NCBI GenBank assembly: GCA_963782465.1
Contig: CAWAJR010000004.1
Span: forward strand, 339,694-403,693
Length of the DNA stretch: 64,000 nt
Origin: JAODBJ01 sp963782465
Lineage (GTDB): Bacteria; Actinomycetota; Acidimicrobiia; IMCC26256; PALSA-610
Reading direction: 5' to 3'
Shown piece by piece: positions 26,687-35,464 of the stretch (position 1 is its first letter; each line of letters starts with the position of its first letter). The translations under genes were made by a program, and so were the position numbers. The notes under the pieces were generated by a model, which searched no databases, was not told the DNA's origin, and was given only the letters and a program-made list of their open reading frames with translations.

Positions 26687-27727
26687 ACGCGGCGAGCGCG
26701 CGCGGGCGACGCTGGCCCGCGGAACGAACTCGGCCCGGTGCGCGTGCGCGCTCGTCGACGGCGCTCTCTCACCTTCGAGCGAGGCGACGACGTGGGTGGT
26801 GATGGTCACCGCCTTCGCGTAGAGGTCGCGCCGGACGACCGCGATCGCCGGGCGGTACGCACTCGCCCAGGCCGAGTCGCCGTAAGTCACGAAGGAGCAT
26901 TCCTCCGGCACGTGGATCCCGGCCTCGTGCTTCGCCTGCAGCACGAGCGGCGCCAGCGAATGCGCGCCGCACACCACCGCGGTGACGCCCCGGCGAGTGC
27001 GAACGAGCCCGGACAGCACCCCCGCGACCTCGCCCGGACGTGGGTCGGCGCCGAGCGCGACGCGGCGCGCGTCGATCCCGACCCTCCGGCACGAATCCAT
27101 GATCGACCGCGAGCGGCGCCGCGCGGTTCGGCCACGCGGTTCGCCGCGGGTGACGTACGCGATCCGTGCGTGACCGAGACCGGCGAGGTGCTCGCACAAC
27201 GCGCGGGTTGCCCGCGTCTCGGTCGTGGCGCGCGCCCAGGCGTCGGGGCCGTCGGGCCCTTCGGGATCGATCACGGTGAGCCCGGCCCGCATGGCGCGGC
27301 GCAGGTACGCGCCGTCGCGTGGCGCACCCGCGAGGATCAGCGCGTCGACCCGCTGCGCCTGCAACCGGTCGAGCTGCGCCCGTTCGACCAGTTTCGATCC
27401 CTGGCCGTCGGCGAGCAGCACGAGGTACCCGCGACGCTGCGCGACGTGCTCGACACCGCGCAGGAACGGGAGGTAGACGCCGTCGGCGAGGTCGGGAACG
27501 AGCACACCGAGCAGCATCGACCGCGTCGTGCGCAGACTTCGAGCGGGACCGGCCGGCTGGTAACCCAGGCGTTCACTGGCGCGTCTCACCCGGCGCCGGG
27601 CTTCCTCGCTCGCGTACCCGTTCCCGCTCAAGGCGCGCGACACGGTCGCGGTGCTCACCCCGGCCGCGCGCGCCACGTCGTGGATATCGGCGCGGGTTGC
27701 TTGACGCTGGGCCGGTCGCGGGTTCAT
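26684..27727 (-). CDS. LacI-family transcriptional regulator
   Basis: This 347-residue repressor has an N-terminal LacI helix-turn-helix (IHDVARAAGVSTATVSRALSG), a hinge helix region (RRRVRRASERLGYQP, usual minor-groove leucine replaced by context) and a periplasmic-binding-protein-like sugar domain starting at LLGVLVPDLADGVY. Its probable operator overlaps the region directly upstream of its own start (27730). The sugar is unknown and no transport genes are adjacent, so it may act on distant targets or only on itself and the NfeD operon. Confidence 0.85.
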   Translation of the reverse strand: MNPRPAQRQATRADIHDVARAAGVSTATVSRALSGNGYASEEARRRVRRASERLGYQPAGPARSLRTTRSMLLGVLVPDLADGVYLPFLRGVEHVAQRRGYLVLLADGQGSKLVERAQLDRLQAQRVDALILAGAPRDGAYLRRAMRAGLTVIDPEGPDGPDAWARATTETRATRALCEHLAGLGHARIAYVTRGEPRGRTARRRSRSIMDSCRRVGIDARRVALGADPRPGEVAGVLSGLVRTRRGVTAVVCGAHSLAPLVLQAKHEAGIHVPEECSFVTYGDSAWASAYRPAIAVVRRDLYAKAVTITTHVVASLEGERAPSTSAHAHRAEFVPRASVARARSPR

Positions 27728-27729
27728 GC

Positions 27730-27743
27730 TGTAAACGATTACA
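27730..27743. promoter_or_regulatory. LacI-type operator
   Basis: TGTAAACGATTACA has the central-CG palindrome typical of LacI-family sites (TGTAA..CG..TTACA), with one mismatch between halves. It is 2 bases from the regulator's ATG, which suggests autorepression. Confidence 0.65.
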
Positions 27744-27837
27744 CATCAGGAGCCGAATTGCAGCAACGTTCTCGCCCCCGGCAACGGCAAGCGAAGGCAA
27801 GGCGCGGGACTACCCTCGATCGCAGGAGGTGGGGCTT

Positions 27838-28377
27838 GTGATCTTCGCCTGGTTAGCGGTCGGCATCCTGCTCCTGTTCTTCGAGATGCACCACCTCGCG
27901 TTCTACGCGCTGTTCGGTGCCGTGGGCGCCTTCGCCGCCGCGATCGTCGCCGGGTTCGTCCCCGGCGCGATCGCGTTGCAGGGAGGGGTCGCGGTCGGCG
28001 TCTCGGCCGTCGGGGTCAGCGCGGTACGCCCGTACGTCAGCCGGACCTTCCACACCCATCGCGGAGGGAAGGTCGCGCACGGCGTGCACGGCGGGCTCGT
28101 CGGCGAGGAGGCGTTCACGCTCGACGTCGTCGGCGATGTTCGCACGGCCGGGCACGTCCGGCTCGCCGGCGAACGGTGGCTCGCGGTGACCGAGACCGGC
28201 CAGATCCCGGCCGGGCAGAAGGTTCTCGTGCTCGATGTTCGCGGCACGACACTCGTCGTGTACCCCTCCGACGGTGGGCTGCCCGAGATCGGGCCGCCCG
28301 CTGCCGGTTCGTCGAACACCGACATCTCCGACCACAACACCGGCGCCGGCGGCGCCGAAGATAGGAGTACCCAATGA
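27838..28377 (+). CDS. nfeD: NfeD-like membrane protein
   Basis: This is a short NfeD-family protein with N-terminal hydrophobic segments (IFAWLAVGILLLFFEMHH, FYALFGAVGAFAAAIVAGFV) and a C-terminal OB-fold domain (VGEEAFTLDVV ... GHVRLAGERWLAV). The GTG at 27838 is supported by AGGAGG at 27824. Its stop overlaps the start of the SPFH gene (ATGA), the classical NfeD-SPFH pair thought to organise membrane microdomains. Confidence 0.85.
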   Translation: MIFAWLAVGILLLFFEMHHLAFYALFGAVGAFAAAIVAGFVPGAIALQGGVAVGVSAVGVSAVRPYVSRTFHTHRGGKVAHGVHGGLVGEEAFTLDVVGDVRTAGHVRLAGERWLAVTETGQIPAGQKVLVLDVRGTTLVVYPSDGGLPEIGPPAAGSSNTDISDHNTGAGGAEDRSTQ

Positions 28378-29297
28378 GCGGTGCCGGCATCGCGGGGTTG
28401 ATCGTCCTCGCCGTCGTCGTGATCGTTCTCTTGTCCGCCCTCAAGCAGGCGGTCAACATCGTCCAGCAGGGCCAAGTCGGTGTCGTGAAACGGCTCGGCG
28501 AGTACCGCAGCACCCGCGATCCCGGCCTCGCCCTCATCCCCCCGTTCATCTCGACGCTCCAGTACGTCGACATGCGCGAGATCCCCGTCCCGGGTGACCG
28601 TCAAGAAGTCATCACCAAGGACAACGTCGTCGTCACCGTCAACGCGACGATCTTCACGCAGGTGGTCGACGCGAAGCAGGCCTTGTTCAGCGTCAAGAAC
28701 TTCGACATCGCCATCGACGCGCTCGCGCGTACGGCGTTGCGTTCCGTGATCGGCACGATGACGCTCGACGAGGCGCTCTCCGAGCGCGAGCGCATCAACA
28801 CCGACGTCCAGCAGCAGATGGAACAGGTCACCGACAAGTGGGGCATCCGCATCAACCGGATCGAGATCGTCGAGATCGCGCCGCCGCCCCAGATCCTCCA
28901 AGCCCTCGCCCTGCAGAAACAGGCCGACCAGGAGAAGCGGGCGCGCATCTTGCAGTCGGAGGGGCAGCAGCAGTCGGCCATCAACGTCGCGGAAGGCGAC
29001 GCGCAGGCGAACGTGCGCGCCGCCGAGGGCGAGAAGCAGGCTGCCATCCTGCGCGCCGAAGGCAACAAACAAGCTGCGATGCTGGAAGCGGAAGGTCGCG
29101 CCCGCGCGATCGCGACCGTCTACGCCGCGATCACCGAAGCGAACCCGAACCCGACGCTGGTGTCGATCCTCCAACTCGACACCCTGTCGAAGTTCGCCGA
29201 CAGCGACAACTCGAAGATCGTCGTGCCGTACGAGAGCGCCGGGCTGATGGGAGCGGCGCAGGTGTTGCGCAACGTGCTCGACGGGCAAGCCGGCTGA
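28374..29297 (+). CDS. SPFH/band-7 (stomatin/QmcA-like) protein
   Basis: This 307-residue membrane-anchored scaffold protein has one N-terminal helix (AGLIVLAVVVIVLLSAL), the SPFH domain (VVKRLGEYRSTRDPGLALI, DVQQQMEQVTDKWGI, RINRIEIVEI) and a long alanine/glutamate-rich helix (ALQKQADQEKRARIL onward) typical of stomatin-like oligomers. It is cotranslated with NfeD, with which it presumably works. It ends 3 bases from the convergent apbE gene. Confidence 0.9.
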   Translation: MSGAGIAGLIVLAVVVIVLLSALKQAVNIVQQGQVGVVKRLGEYRSTRDPGLALIPPFISTLQYVDMREIPVPGDRQEVITKDNVVVTVNATIFTQVVDAKQALFSVKNFDIAIDALARTALRSVIGTMTLDEALSERERINTDVQQQMEQVTDKWGIRINRIEIVEIAPPPQILQALALQKQADQEKRARILQSEGQQQSAINVAEGDAQANVRAAEGEKQAAILRAEGNKQAAMLEAEGRARAIATVYAAITEANPNPTLVSILQLDTLSKFADSDNSKIVVPYESAGLMGAAQVLRNVLDGQAG

Positions 29298-29300
29298 ACG

Positions 29301-30164
29301 TCAGCCGGCACTGGGGCTCGGATCGCGCCGACCGGCGTTGAACCGGCGGAATGACAACGTCGACCGGGTCTCGCCACCGTGGGTCGCGACGCGCGCCGCG
29401 GCCCCTCGCCGTTCGGCCATCGCCAGCCCGGTCGCGCTTCCCGCGACGACGATCGCCTTCGCCAGTGCTTCGGCCTGCCATGCCTGCGACGCCACCACGC
29501 TCACGCTCAGCACGTCGGTACTCGTGACATCACCGGTGCTCGGATCGACGAGCGGGTGCAACGCGCTCGTGGTCGCGACGGCTCCCGAGGTGACGTCGAT
29601 CGTCGTGGCGTGCTCCGGCTCGACGCCGGGAGCGATCAGGGGCACCCGCCACGCGCTGCCGGTAGGCGCATGACCTTGCACGCGAACTTCGCCACCCACG
29701 CGCACGCACACGCCCGCGGCACCTTCGGCCCTGAGCATCCGAACGACGAGATCGGCGGCAAGTCCCTTGCCGATCCCACCGGGGTTGAACGAAACCCCCG
29801 GCGGCATCCTCACCGTCGACGCGGCCGTGTCGAGTTCGATCTCGCCGCAGCCGCGCCGCCGGTCGCCGTCGACCGTGGGGTCGAACCGCCCGCCGGTGAG
29901 GTACCACGCGCTGACGGCCGCCTCGATCAACGTCAACGTGGCGGACGTGACCCGCATCGGCCGGCCGCCACTCGCGTTCGCGTTCAGCCGGCTGATCTCA
30001 CTGTCGGCCCGCGACAGGTCCCACACGCGCTCGAGCCGGTCGAGTTCACCGTGCGCCCGATCGACCAGGGCGTCGGTCGTCTCGCCCACCACGACGACTT
30101 CGGCGGTCGTGCCCATCACGCCGAACCGGCCGAAGGCACTCGTTGTCGTTGCACACCGCGTCAC
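29301..30164 (-). CDS. apbE: FAD:protein FMN transferase
   Basis: This is an ApbE-type enzyme that attaches FMN to a Thr/Ser of target flavoproteins using FAD. Motifs are the N-terminal FGVMGTTAEV, the central FNPGGIGKGLAADLV and the late STGDVTSTDVLSVSVVA with a metal-binding Asp. No signal peptide or lipobox is visible, so it is probably cytoplasmic. The usual targets (RnfG/NqrC or FMN-bind proteins) are not in the window. Confidence 0.85.
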   Translation of the reverse strand: MTRCATTTSAFGRFGVMGTTAEVVVVGETTDALVDRAHGELDRLERVWDLSRADSEISRLNANASGGRPMRVTSATLTLIEAAVSAWYLTGGRFDPTVDGDRRRGCGEIELDTAASTVRMPPGVSFNPGGIGKGLAADLVVRMLRAEGAAGVCVRVGGEVRVQGHAPTGSAWRVPLIAPGVEPEHATTIDVTSGAVATTSALHPLVDPSTGDVTSTDVLSVSVVASQAWQAEALAKAIVVAGSATGLAMAERRGAAARVATHGGETRSTLSFRRFNAGRRDPSPSAG

Positions 30165-30194
30165 GCGTTCTGATCGGCACGACGCGCTCGACGT

Positions 30195-30908
30195 TCAGGG
30201 TACGTACGCGTTGACCGTCGCGGTGATCGAAGCGTCGACCGCGACGCGCATGCCTCGCGCGAGCCGACCGAGCTGACGCACCCGTGCCGGGTGCCGCATC
30301 AAGAACTTCGCGACCGCGCGAGCATCGCCGGTGCCATCGGGGCCCGACATCGCAAGAATCTCGTCGTCGGTGTCACCCGCGATGTCGCTGACGGCGCGTA
30401 TGCACGACCAGGTCAGGCCGCGGCGCTCGGCAACGGCGGCAACCGCCGCGGTTTCCATGTCGAGCGCGACCACCCCGCGGTTGACCAGGTCGGCCAGCCC
30501 GTCGTCGGGGCCGAGCAGCGTGTCGGACGTGTGCAAGGTGCCGGCCGGGATGGTGCCCGGTATGGCTGCCGGTCGAAACGTTTCGCCGGTCGCGCCGTTC
30601 AGCACGACGTCGGGCACGATGAGGTCGCCGACCGCGGACACGCCGTCGATGCCACCGCAGATGCCGATCATCACGACGTGCTCGACGTCGACCGCGTCGA
30701 GCACACGCGCGGTCGCCTCGGCGGCGCGAGTGGTACCGATCCCGATCACCGCCGCGACCACGTCGACGCCGCGCACCGTGCCGCGGTACCCGTCGACGGC
30801 ACCGAGACGAGACGGTGCGAGCGAGAGGCGCCGCACCATCGGCTTCAACTCCGGCCTCATCGCCGCCAGGATCGCGATCGTGTGTTCGTCGTGCATCGCC
30901 GCGGGCAT
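30195..30908 (-). CDS. 5'-methylthioadenosine/S-adenosylhomocysteine nucleosidase-like phosphorylase-family protein
   Basis: This PNP/MTAN-fold enzyme is expected to cleave a nucleoside to base and sugar. It shows the start IAILAAMRPEL, VIGIGTTRAAEAT, the core IGICGGIDGV, and the catalytic region VVALDMETAAVAAVAERRG followed by RAVSDIAGD, all as in MTAN. ATG 30908 or 30896 could be the start. The length of about 237 residues is normal. Substrate choice (MTA, SAH or futalosine) is not certain. Confidence 0.82.
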   Translation of the reverse strand: MPAAMHDEHTIAILAAMRPELKPMVRRLSLAPSRLGAVDGYRGTVRGVDVVAAVIGIGTTRAAEATARVLDAVDVEHVVMIGICGGIDGVSAVGDLIVPDVVLNGATGETFRPAAIPGTIPAGTLHTSDTLLGPDDGLADLVNRGVVALDMETAAVAAVAERRGLTWSCIRAVSDIAGDTDDEILAMSGPDGTGDARAVAKFLMRHPARVRQLGRLARGMRVAVDASITATVNAYVP

Positions 30909-31070
30909 GCACACAGCCTCGCACGCCGAGTGCCATTCGCCACGAAAACGGGACACAACGCCGTTTTTTCGTCTCGTCCGGGCACCCAACCTCAAGGGCC
31001 GGAATTGCCCTGCCGAAGTACCAAGCGCTGGGCACGGAGGCCCTGCATAGCCAAGACAAGGATGCATGGC

Positions 31071-31616
31071 ATGTTGCACAAGAAACTCATTGCGGTCTGC
31101 GGTGCTGCGGCGCTGTTGACGATGTTCGTCGCCGGCCCGGCCATGGCTGCGCCCGGCGACCTGGTGGTTACCGGTGGAGCGCTGGCCTTCGACGGCGGCG
31201 CGCCCACGATCAGCTCCTTCGACCCGATCACCCTGACCGGTGTCCCGCAGTTGACGACCCTCACCGTCGACCCCTTCACCGTGGTTGACCCCACGGGTTC
31301 GGCCGCCGGCTGGAACGTGACGCTGCAGATCCCCGACCTGGTGAATGGCGGGAGCTCGATCCTCTCGACCGACATCTCGATGTCGGCGCCGACCGTCACC
31401 CCGGTCGGTACGTCGGACGCATCCCTCGTGACGCCCACGGCGGTTGCCGCCTTCACGGGTAGCGCGGGCGACGAGATCGTGACGGCGGCAGCGGACGCAA
31501 CGACCGGGGGCATGTACCTCGTGTCGCCGTTCCCTGCAAAGCTGGTCGTTCCGGTCGATGCAATCACTGGGACCTACACCAGCGCTGCGGTCATCTCGAT
31601 CAACACTGGTCCGTGA
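31071..31616 (+). CDS. Secreted WxL-like surface protein
   Basis: This is a 181-residue exported protein. It has a clear signal peptide (MLHKKLIAVCGAAALLTMF) with cleavage near AMAAP, followed by a beta-rich domain. The block GVPQLTTLTVDPFTVVDPTG then GWNVTLQIPDL resembles the WxL domain, which binds peptidoglycan non-covalently in low-GC Gram-positives; here the motif reads W-N-V rather than W-x-L. It is followed in the same direction by two DUF916-like membrane proteins, the usual companions of WxL proteins. Confidence 0.65.
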   Translation: MLHKKLIAVCGAAALLTMFVAGPAMAAPGDLVVTGGALAFDGGAPTISSFDPITLTGVPQLTTLTVDPFTVVDPTGSAAGWNVTLQIPDLVNGGSSILSTDISMSAPTVTPVGTSDASLVTPTAVAAFTGSAGDEIVTAAADATTGGMYLVSPFPAKLVVPVDAITGTYTSAAVISINTGP

Positions 31617-31658
31617 TCGAACGGTCGTAGGTCTTCAAGCGTTTGGAATGCCATGGTT

Positions 31659-31682
31659 GGGCCGGCCCAGAGGGGCCGGCCC
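31659..31682. terminator. Strong GC hairpin between surface genes
   Basis: GGGCCGGCCC, spacer AGAG, GGGCCGGCCC: a perfect 10-base-pair stem located between the WxL-like gene and the DUF916-like gene. Lacking a T-run, it may reduce read-through or stabilise the upstream mRNA so that the first product is made in excess. Confidence 0.5.
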
Positions 31683-31714
31683 GCCTGGCAACCGCGCCGG
31701 GAGGGCACGATCAG

Positions 31715-32794
31715 ATGAAGCAACTTCGCCGAGCGGTCGCCGTGACAACGGCGGCCCTCACTGTGTTTGTCGGGCTGGCGCTTCCGGCCGGGGCCGCGAC
31801 CACGAAGGGCGACAGTGTCGGGGCGTCGGTCGCACCCGGCTCGCAGACCGACCCGAAGGGCAGCTACTTCGTCCTCGACGAGCAGCCCGGCGCGACGGTG
31901 ACGCAGTCGATCGTGCTGGAGAACAGCCAGTCGCACCCCATCGAGGCGCACCTCGAAAGCGTCGATGCGACAACGGGCGACGCGACGGGCGTGACGTACG
32001 CGCTCCCGAACTCGCAGCCGACGCTCACTGGTACGTGGGTCACGGTGCAGACCCCGGTCGTCACCCTCCAGCCGAACGAGAAGCGGTCGCTGCCGTTCAC
32101 GGTCACCGTCCCGGCGGGGACCAAACCGGGCCAGTACATCGCCGGCCTCAGTGCATGGGTGCCGCTGCCGCCGGCGAAGAAGCAACCCGCGTTGAAGCAG
32201 GGAACCGGGTTCTCCGTGTCGCTGCAGCCGCGACGCGTCATCGCGGTGGAGATCGACGTGCCCGGCGGTCCGCTGGCATCGAAGCTCGCGGTCACGGGCG
32301 CGCGGGCGACCGCGACCCCTGACGGCGTGGCGCTGCTGCTCGGTCTCTCGAACACCGGCAACGCGTTCGCGCGGGGCAACGCGACGGTCTCGGTGAACGA
32401 CACCGGCTTGCAGACCCACTTCACGATCAACACCTTCGTCGCCGGCACACAGATCGAGTACCGCATTCCGTGGACCAAGGACGTCGTCACCGGGACGCAT
32501 GCCGTTTCGGCCGTTTTGCGTTACGGCAACAACCAGCAGACGACGTGGAACGGCAACGTGGTGATCGACCAGAGCACCGGGGCCAAACTCGAGGCGAGCC
32601 TGGCCAAGACCCGCATTCCGGTGCACAAGAGCTTCCCGTTCGTGCTGGTGCTGCTCGGTCTGGGCGTCGTCGTGCTGTGCGCGCTGGCTGCCCTCGTCGT
32701 ACGCCGCCGCCGCAGCGGCGGTCGCGGCACGATCGCGGTCACCCGGACGGGGTCGCCGACCGGCGACGGCGAACGTGAGTTCACGCGCGTCTGA
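31715..32794 (+). CDS. DUF916-like (WxL-companion) membrane-anchored surface protein
   Basis: This is a 359-residue protein with a signal peptide (AVAVTTAALTVFVGLALPAGA), an extracellular region with immunoglobulin-like beta segments (VTQSIVLENSQSHPIEAHLE, PNEKRSLPFTVTVP), and one C-terminal membrane helix (FVLVLLGLGVVVLCALAALV) followed by RRRRSGG. This is the layout of DUF916/WxL peptidoglycan-binding proteins. ATG 31715 is preceded by GGAGGG. A cell-surface structural or sugar-binding role together with 31071 is inferred. Confidence 0.7.
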   Translation: MKQLRRAVAVTTAALTVFVGLALPAGAATTKGDSVGASVAPGSQTDPKGSYFVLDEQPGATVTQSIVLENSQSHPIEAHLESVDATTGDATGVTYALPNSQPTLTGTWVTVQTPVVTLQPNEKRSLPFTVTVPAGTKPGQYIAGLSAWVPLPPAKKQPALKQGTGFSVSLQPRRVIAVEIDVPGGPLASKLAVTGARATATPDGVALLLGLSNTGNAFARGNATVSVNDTGLQTHFTINTFVAGTQIEYRIPWTKDVVTGTHAVSAVLRYGNNQQTTWNGNVVIDQSTGAKLEASLAKTRIPVHKSFPFVLVLLGLGVVVLCALAALVVRRRRSGGRGTIAVTRTGSPTGDGEREFTRV

Positions 32795-32882
32795 GTCCCC
32801 TTGGGGACGACCGGTCAACTCGATTCGGTTTCGGTCGATTGAGGCTCAGACGTGTCGGATTCTCGGCACGCGACTGGACGAA

Positions 32883-34655
32883 ATGAAACGACGAGTCGCA
32901 GCGCTCTTTCTCGGCGCGACCGCGACGCTTCTGTTCGTGGCGCTGCCGGCCTACGGCGCGACCACTCGGAGCGACGCTCGTGTTCCGAGCGGCACGCCGG
33001 GCTCGACCGCGCCCGCGATCGGGACCGACGTCCTCAGCGCCGCGCCCGCGCCCGGCTCGTCGGCCGGCCCCGCGAACGGCTTCGCGCTCACGCTCGACGC
33101 CGGCGGCTCGTCCCACCAGAACCTCGTGGTCACCAACCACAGCTCCGACCGCCGGCTGACCGTCGGCGTCGAGCCTGTCGACGCGACGAACTCGGGCGGG
33201 AACACCACCTACGGCAGCACCGCGACGACGACGGGCGGCGGATCGTGGGTGACGGCCGCGATCAACGAAGTTGTGATCGAGCCGAATGCGAACGCGATCG
33301 TGCCGTTGACGATCGCGGTCCCCAGCTCGACCGCGGCCGGCGACGAAGTATGGGCCGGCATCCATGTGTACGGGGAACGGGCCGACTCGGCGTCGGGCGG
33401 CGCGCCGATCGTCGATCATCTGCCCTCGCTCGACGTGCCCATCGGCATCACGGTCGCCGGTACGCCGGCGCCGCAGATCGCGGTGACGAGCGTGCAGCAG
33501 AAGCAGCAGGGCACGCGCACCTCGCTGCAGATCAACATCAACAACTCGGGCGCGGTGGCCGCCGACGTTTCGGGCACGGTGACCGAACCGGGGAGCACGC
33601 TGAGCCGGAAAGTGCACGTCACGGTCGAAGCGCGCAAGCAGCGCAGCGTCCTCGTCAACTGGCCGGCCTTCGATTCGACACGCGGTGCCGACGTCGACGT
33701 CGAGCTGTCGTACGGGAACGGCAACGTCGCGTCGTGGATCGGCAACGTACAAACGGCGGGATCGAAGCCGGCTACCAATCCCACGACGGCGGCGACCGAC
33801 AACGCGACCGGGCCGACCACATCTGCGAGCGCGTCGAAGTCGTCGAGCGGTGAACAGTGGTTGCGCGTCGGCGCGATCGCGTTCGTGATCGCGTTGATGC
33901 TTGCCGCCGGCGCGTTCTTGTTGCGCGAACTCCTTCGCCCGCTTCCCGACCGGCCGGACGCGACGGGCACCGTGGGCGTCCCCCTCGACATCGGCTCCAT
34001 CCCGCCGCTGCACATCACGATGGACCCCGCGCACACCGACGTCCTCAACGCGCTGGTCGCACAGGTCGCGGCGCTCGCCGCGGTGATCGAGCGGCTGGCC
34101 GACCGGGTCGGCATCCCACTGACCCTCCCACCCGGGCCGCCGATCATCGGGGCGCCGTCGACCTCGCGGCGCCGCCGGCGTCGAGCCGCGGAATGCGCGC
34201 CCCCGCCACCTTCGCCACCGCCTCCCGCGGCGCCCGCGACCGCGGAGTCGCCGCCACCCGCACCGGCGCCGTTCTTCGCCCCCGACGACGACCCGGTCGT
34301 CATCCGAGAACCCGAACCGAACGTCGACGCACCGCGGCACCCACCGGCCGCGGTGCCGCTCGCGCTCGAGCACGAACACATCGAGGCCGCGACCGACGCC
34401 GTCGTCGCAAGCCCGTCGCCCCCTGCTCCCCCACCCGTATCGGTCGTGGCGAGCATCCGGCGACGGGCCGCCGCCGCGTCATCGACCGCCGCGCCGACCG
34501 GCCGCTTCGAACCCAGGCCGGCCGTCGAACCTCACACCGAGATCGACCCACCGCCCCGGCCGTCGTTCATCGCGCCGCCACCGGTCGACGACGACCAGTG
34601 GCCGACCGACGAACAGGTGAACGCGTTCCTCGAACGCCGCGGCGACGCCGACTGA
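32883..34655 (+). CDS. Second DUF916-like surface protein with long Pro-rich cytoplasmic tail
   Basis: This 590-residue protein is organised as a signal peptide (VAALFLGATATLLFVALPAYG), an outer region parallel to the preceding protein (HQNLVVTNHSSDRRLTVGVE, VPLTIAVPSSTAAGDEVW), a Ser/Thr-rich stretch, one membrane helix (VGAIAFVIALMLAAGAFLL), then about 250 residues predicted to be cytoplasmic. That tail contains a short helix (LVAQVAALAAVIERLADRVG) and a Pro/Ala-rich stretch, and ends DEQVNAFLERRGDAD. Such a long inner tail is not usual for DUF916 proteins and may contact a cytoplasmic partner. Confidence 0.6.
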   Translation: MKRRVAALFLGATATLLFVALPAYGATTRSDARVPSGTPGSTAPAIGTDVLSAAPAPGSSAGPANGFALTLDAGGSSHQNLVVTNHSSDRRLTVGVEPVDATNSGGNTTYGSTATTTGGGSWVTAAINEVVIEPNANAIVPLTIAVPSSTAAGDEVWAGIHVYGERADSASGGAPIVDHLPSLDVPIGITVAGTPAPQIAVTSVQQKQQGTRTSLQININNSGAVAADVSGTVTEPGSTLSRKVHVTVEARKQRSVLVNWPAFDSTRGADVDVELSYGNGNVASWIGNVQTAGSKPATNPTTAATDNATGPTTSASASKSSSGEQWLRVGAIAFVIALMLAAGAFLLRELLRPLPDRPDATGTVGVPLDIGSIPPLHITMDPAHTDVLNALVAQVAALAAVIERLADRVGIPLTLPPGPPIIGAPSTSRRRRRRAAECAPPPPSPPPPAAPATAESPPPAPAPFFAPDDDPVVIREPEPNVDAPRHPPAAVPLALEHEHIEAATDAVVASPSPPAPPPVSVVASIRRRAAAASSTAAPTGRFEPRPAVEPHTEIDPPPRPSFIAPPPVDDDQWPTDEQVNAFLERRGDAD

Positions 34656-34680
34656 GGCCGCGGCCGCCGGGCCCGGACTG

Positions 34681-35400
34681 TCAGCGGCGGGTGAACGCGC
34701 CCGCCCGCTTCGCTCCTGCGAGCAGCACCAACCCCAGGCCGAGCGCCGTCACGCCGACGACCGCGCCGGTGCCGCCGTTGGACCCGGTGAAGGGCAACGA
34801 AGCAGTGCCGCCTGCCGTCGTGGTCGGACCGGCCGAGATGTCGCTGACGCCGCCCACCGTCGTCGTGCTGCCCTCGACGCTCACGCCCGGCCCGCCCGCG
34901 GTCGTCGTGGTCGCGATCGCGGCCGTGGTGGACGTACTCACGCCCGTGGTGGAGGTGGTGGTCGTCGAGGTTGATGTCGTCGTGACGACGCAGGGGTCCA
35001 GGAGGTCGACCGAGCCGGTGGCGGTGTTCTTGAAACCGTCGGCCCACTTGCCGTCGACCGTGATGACGATGGTCCCGGTGACCGAACCGGGGACGGTCGT
35101 CGACGCGGTCGTGGAACCGTCGGGCGCGATGTCGGTCGAGTAGCCGCTGACCGTGTACGACGTCCCGCCGATCTCCGCGGTGACCGTCACGAGGTGCAGC
35201 GTTCTCGTGGGCAGCGTTTCGTTGTTGTGGATCGTCCACGTGACGACGTGATCGGTCGACCCGCAGGTGGTCGTGCCGGTCACGGAAAGGGTGTGCGCGG
35301 CGGCGGGCGCGGCGGTCAGGACGACGATCGCGGCCGCGATCGTGGCGAGCAGCGGAAGCCGGGGGCTTCGAAGACGCGTCAATACCGAACCGTGTTTCAC
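34681..35400 (-). CDS. LPXTG-anchored cell-wall protein with Thr-rich stalk
   Basis: This is a 239-residue exported protein. It has a signal peptide (LLATIAAAIVVLTAAPAAAH), a small beta domain with two cysteines (TTTCGSTDHVVTW ... LLDPCVV), a Thr/Ser-rich stalk, then the sorting signal LPFTG, a hydrophobic helix (GAVVGVTALGLGLVLLAGA) and a basic tail KRAGAFTRR. This is the layout of a sortase substrate. The GTG at 35400 is the start. No sortase gene is in the window. It is convergent with the surface cluster. Confidence 0.8.
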   Translation of the reverse strand: MKHGSVLTRLRSPRLPLLATIAAAIVVLTAAPAAAHTLSVTGTTTCGSTDHVVTWTIHNNETLPTRTLHLVTVTAEIGGTSYTVSGYSTDIAPDGSTTASTTVPGSVTGTIVITVDGKWADGFKNTATGSVDLLDPCVVTTTSTSTTTTSTTGVSTSTTAAIATTTTAGGPGVSVEGSTTTVGGVSDISAGPTTTAGGTASLPFTGSNGGTGAVVGVTALGLGLVLLAGAKRAGAFTRR

Positions 35401-35464
35401 GAATCCCTCCCCATCGCCGAAGCCGACGCGCCCGCGACCCTAGTGACGGGGGCCCGGGCTCCGG

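Noticed and set aside
30291..31070. Rightward extension of the WxL-like ORF to 30291
   Set aside because: It lies antisense to the nucleosidase gene; the signal peptide beginning at ATG 31071 marks the true start.
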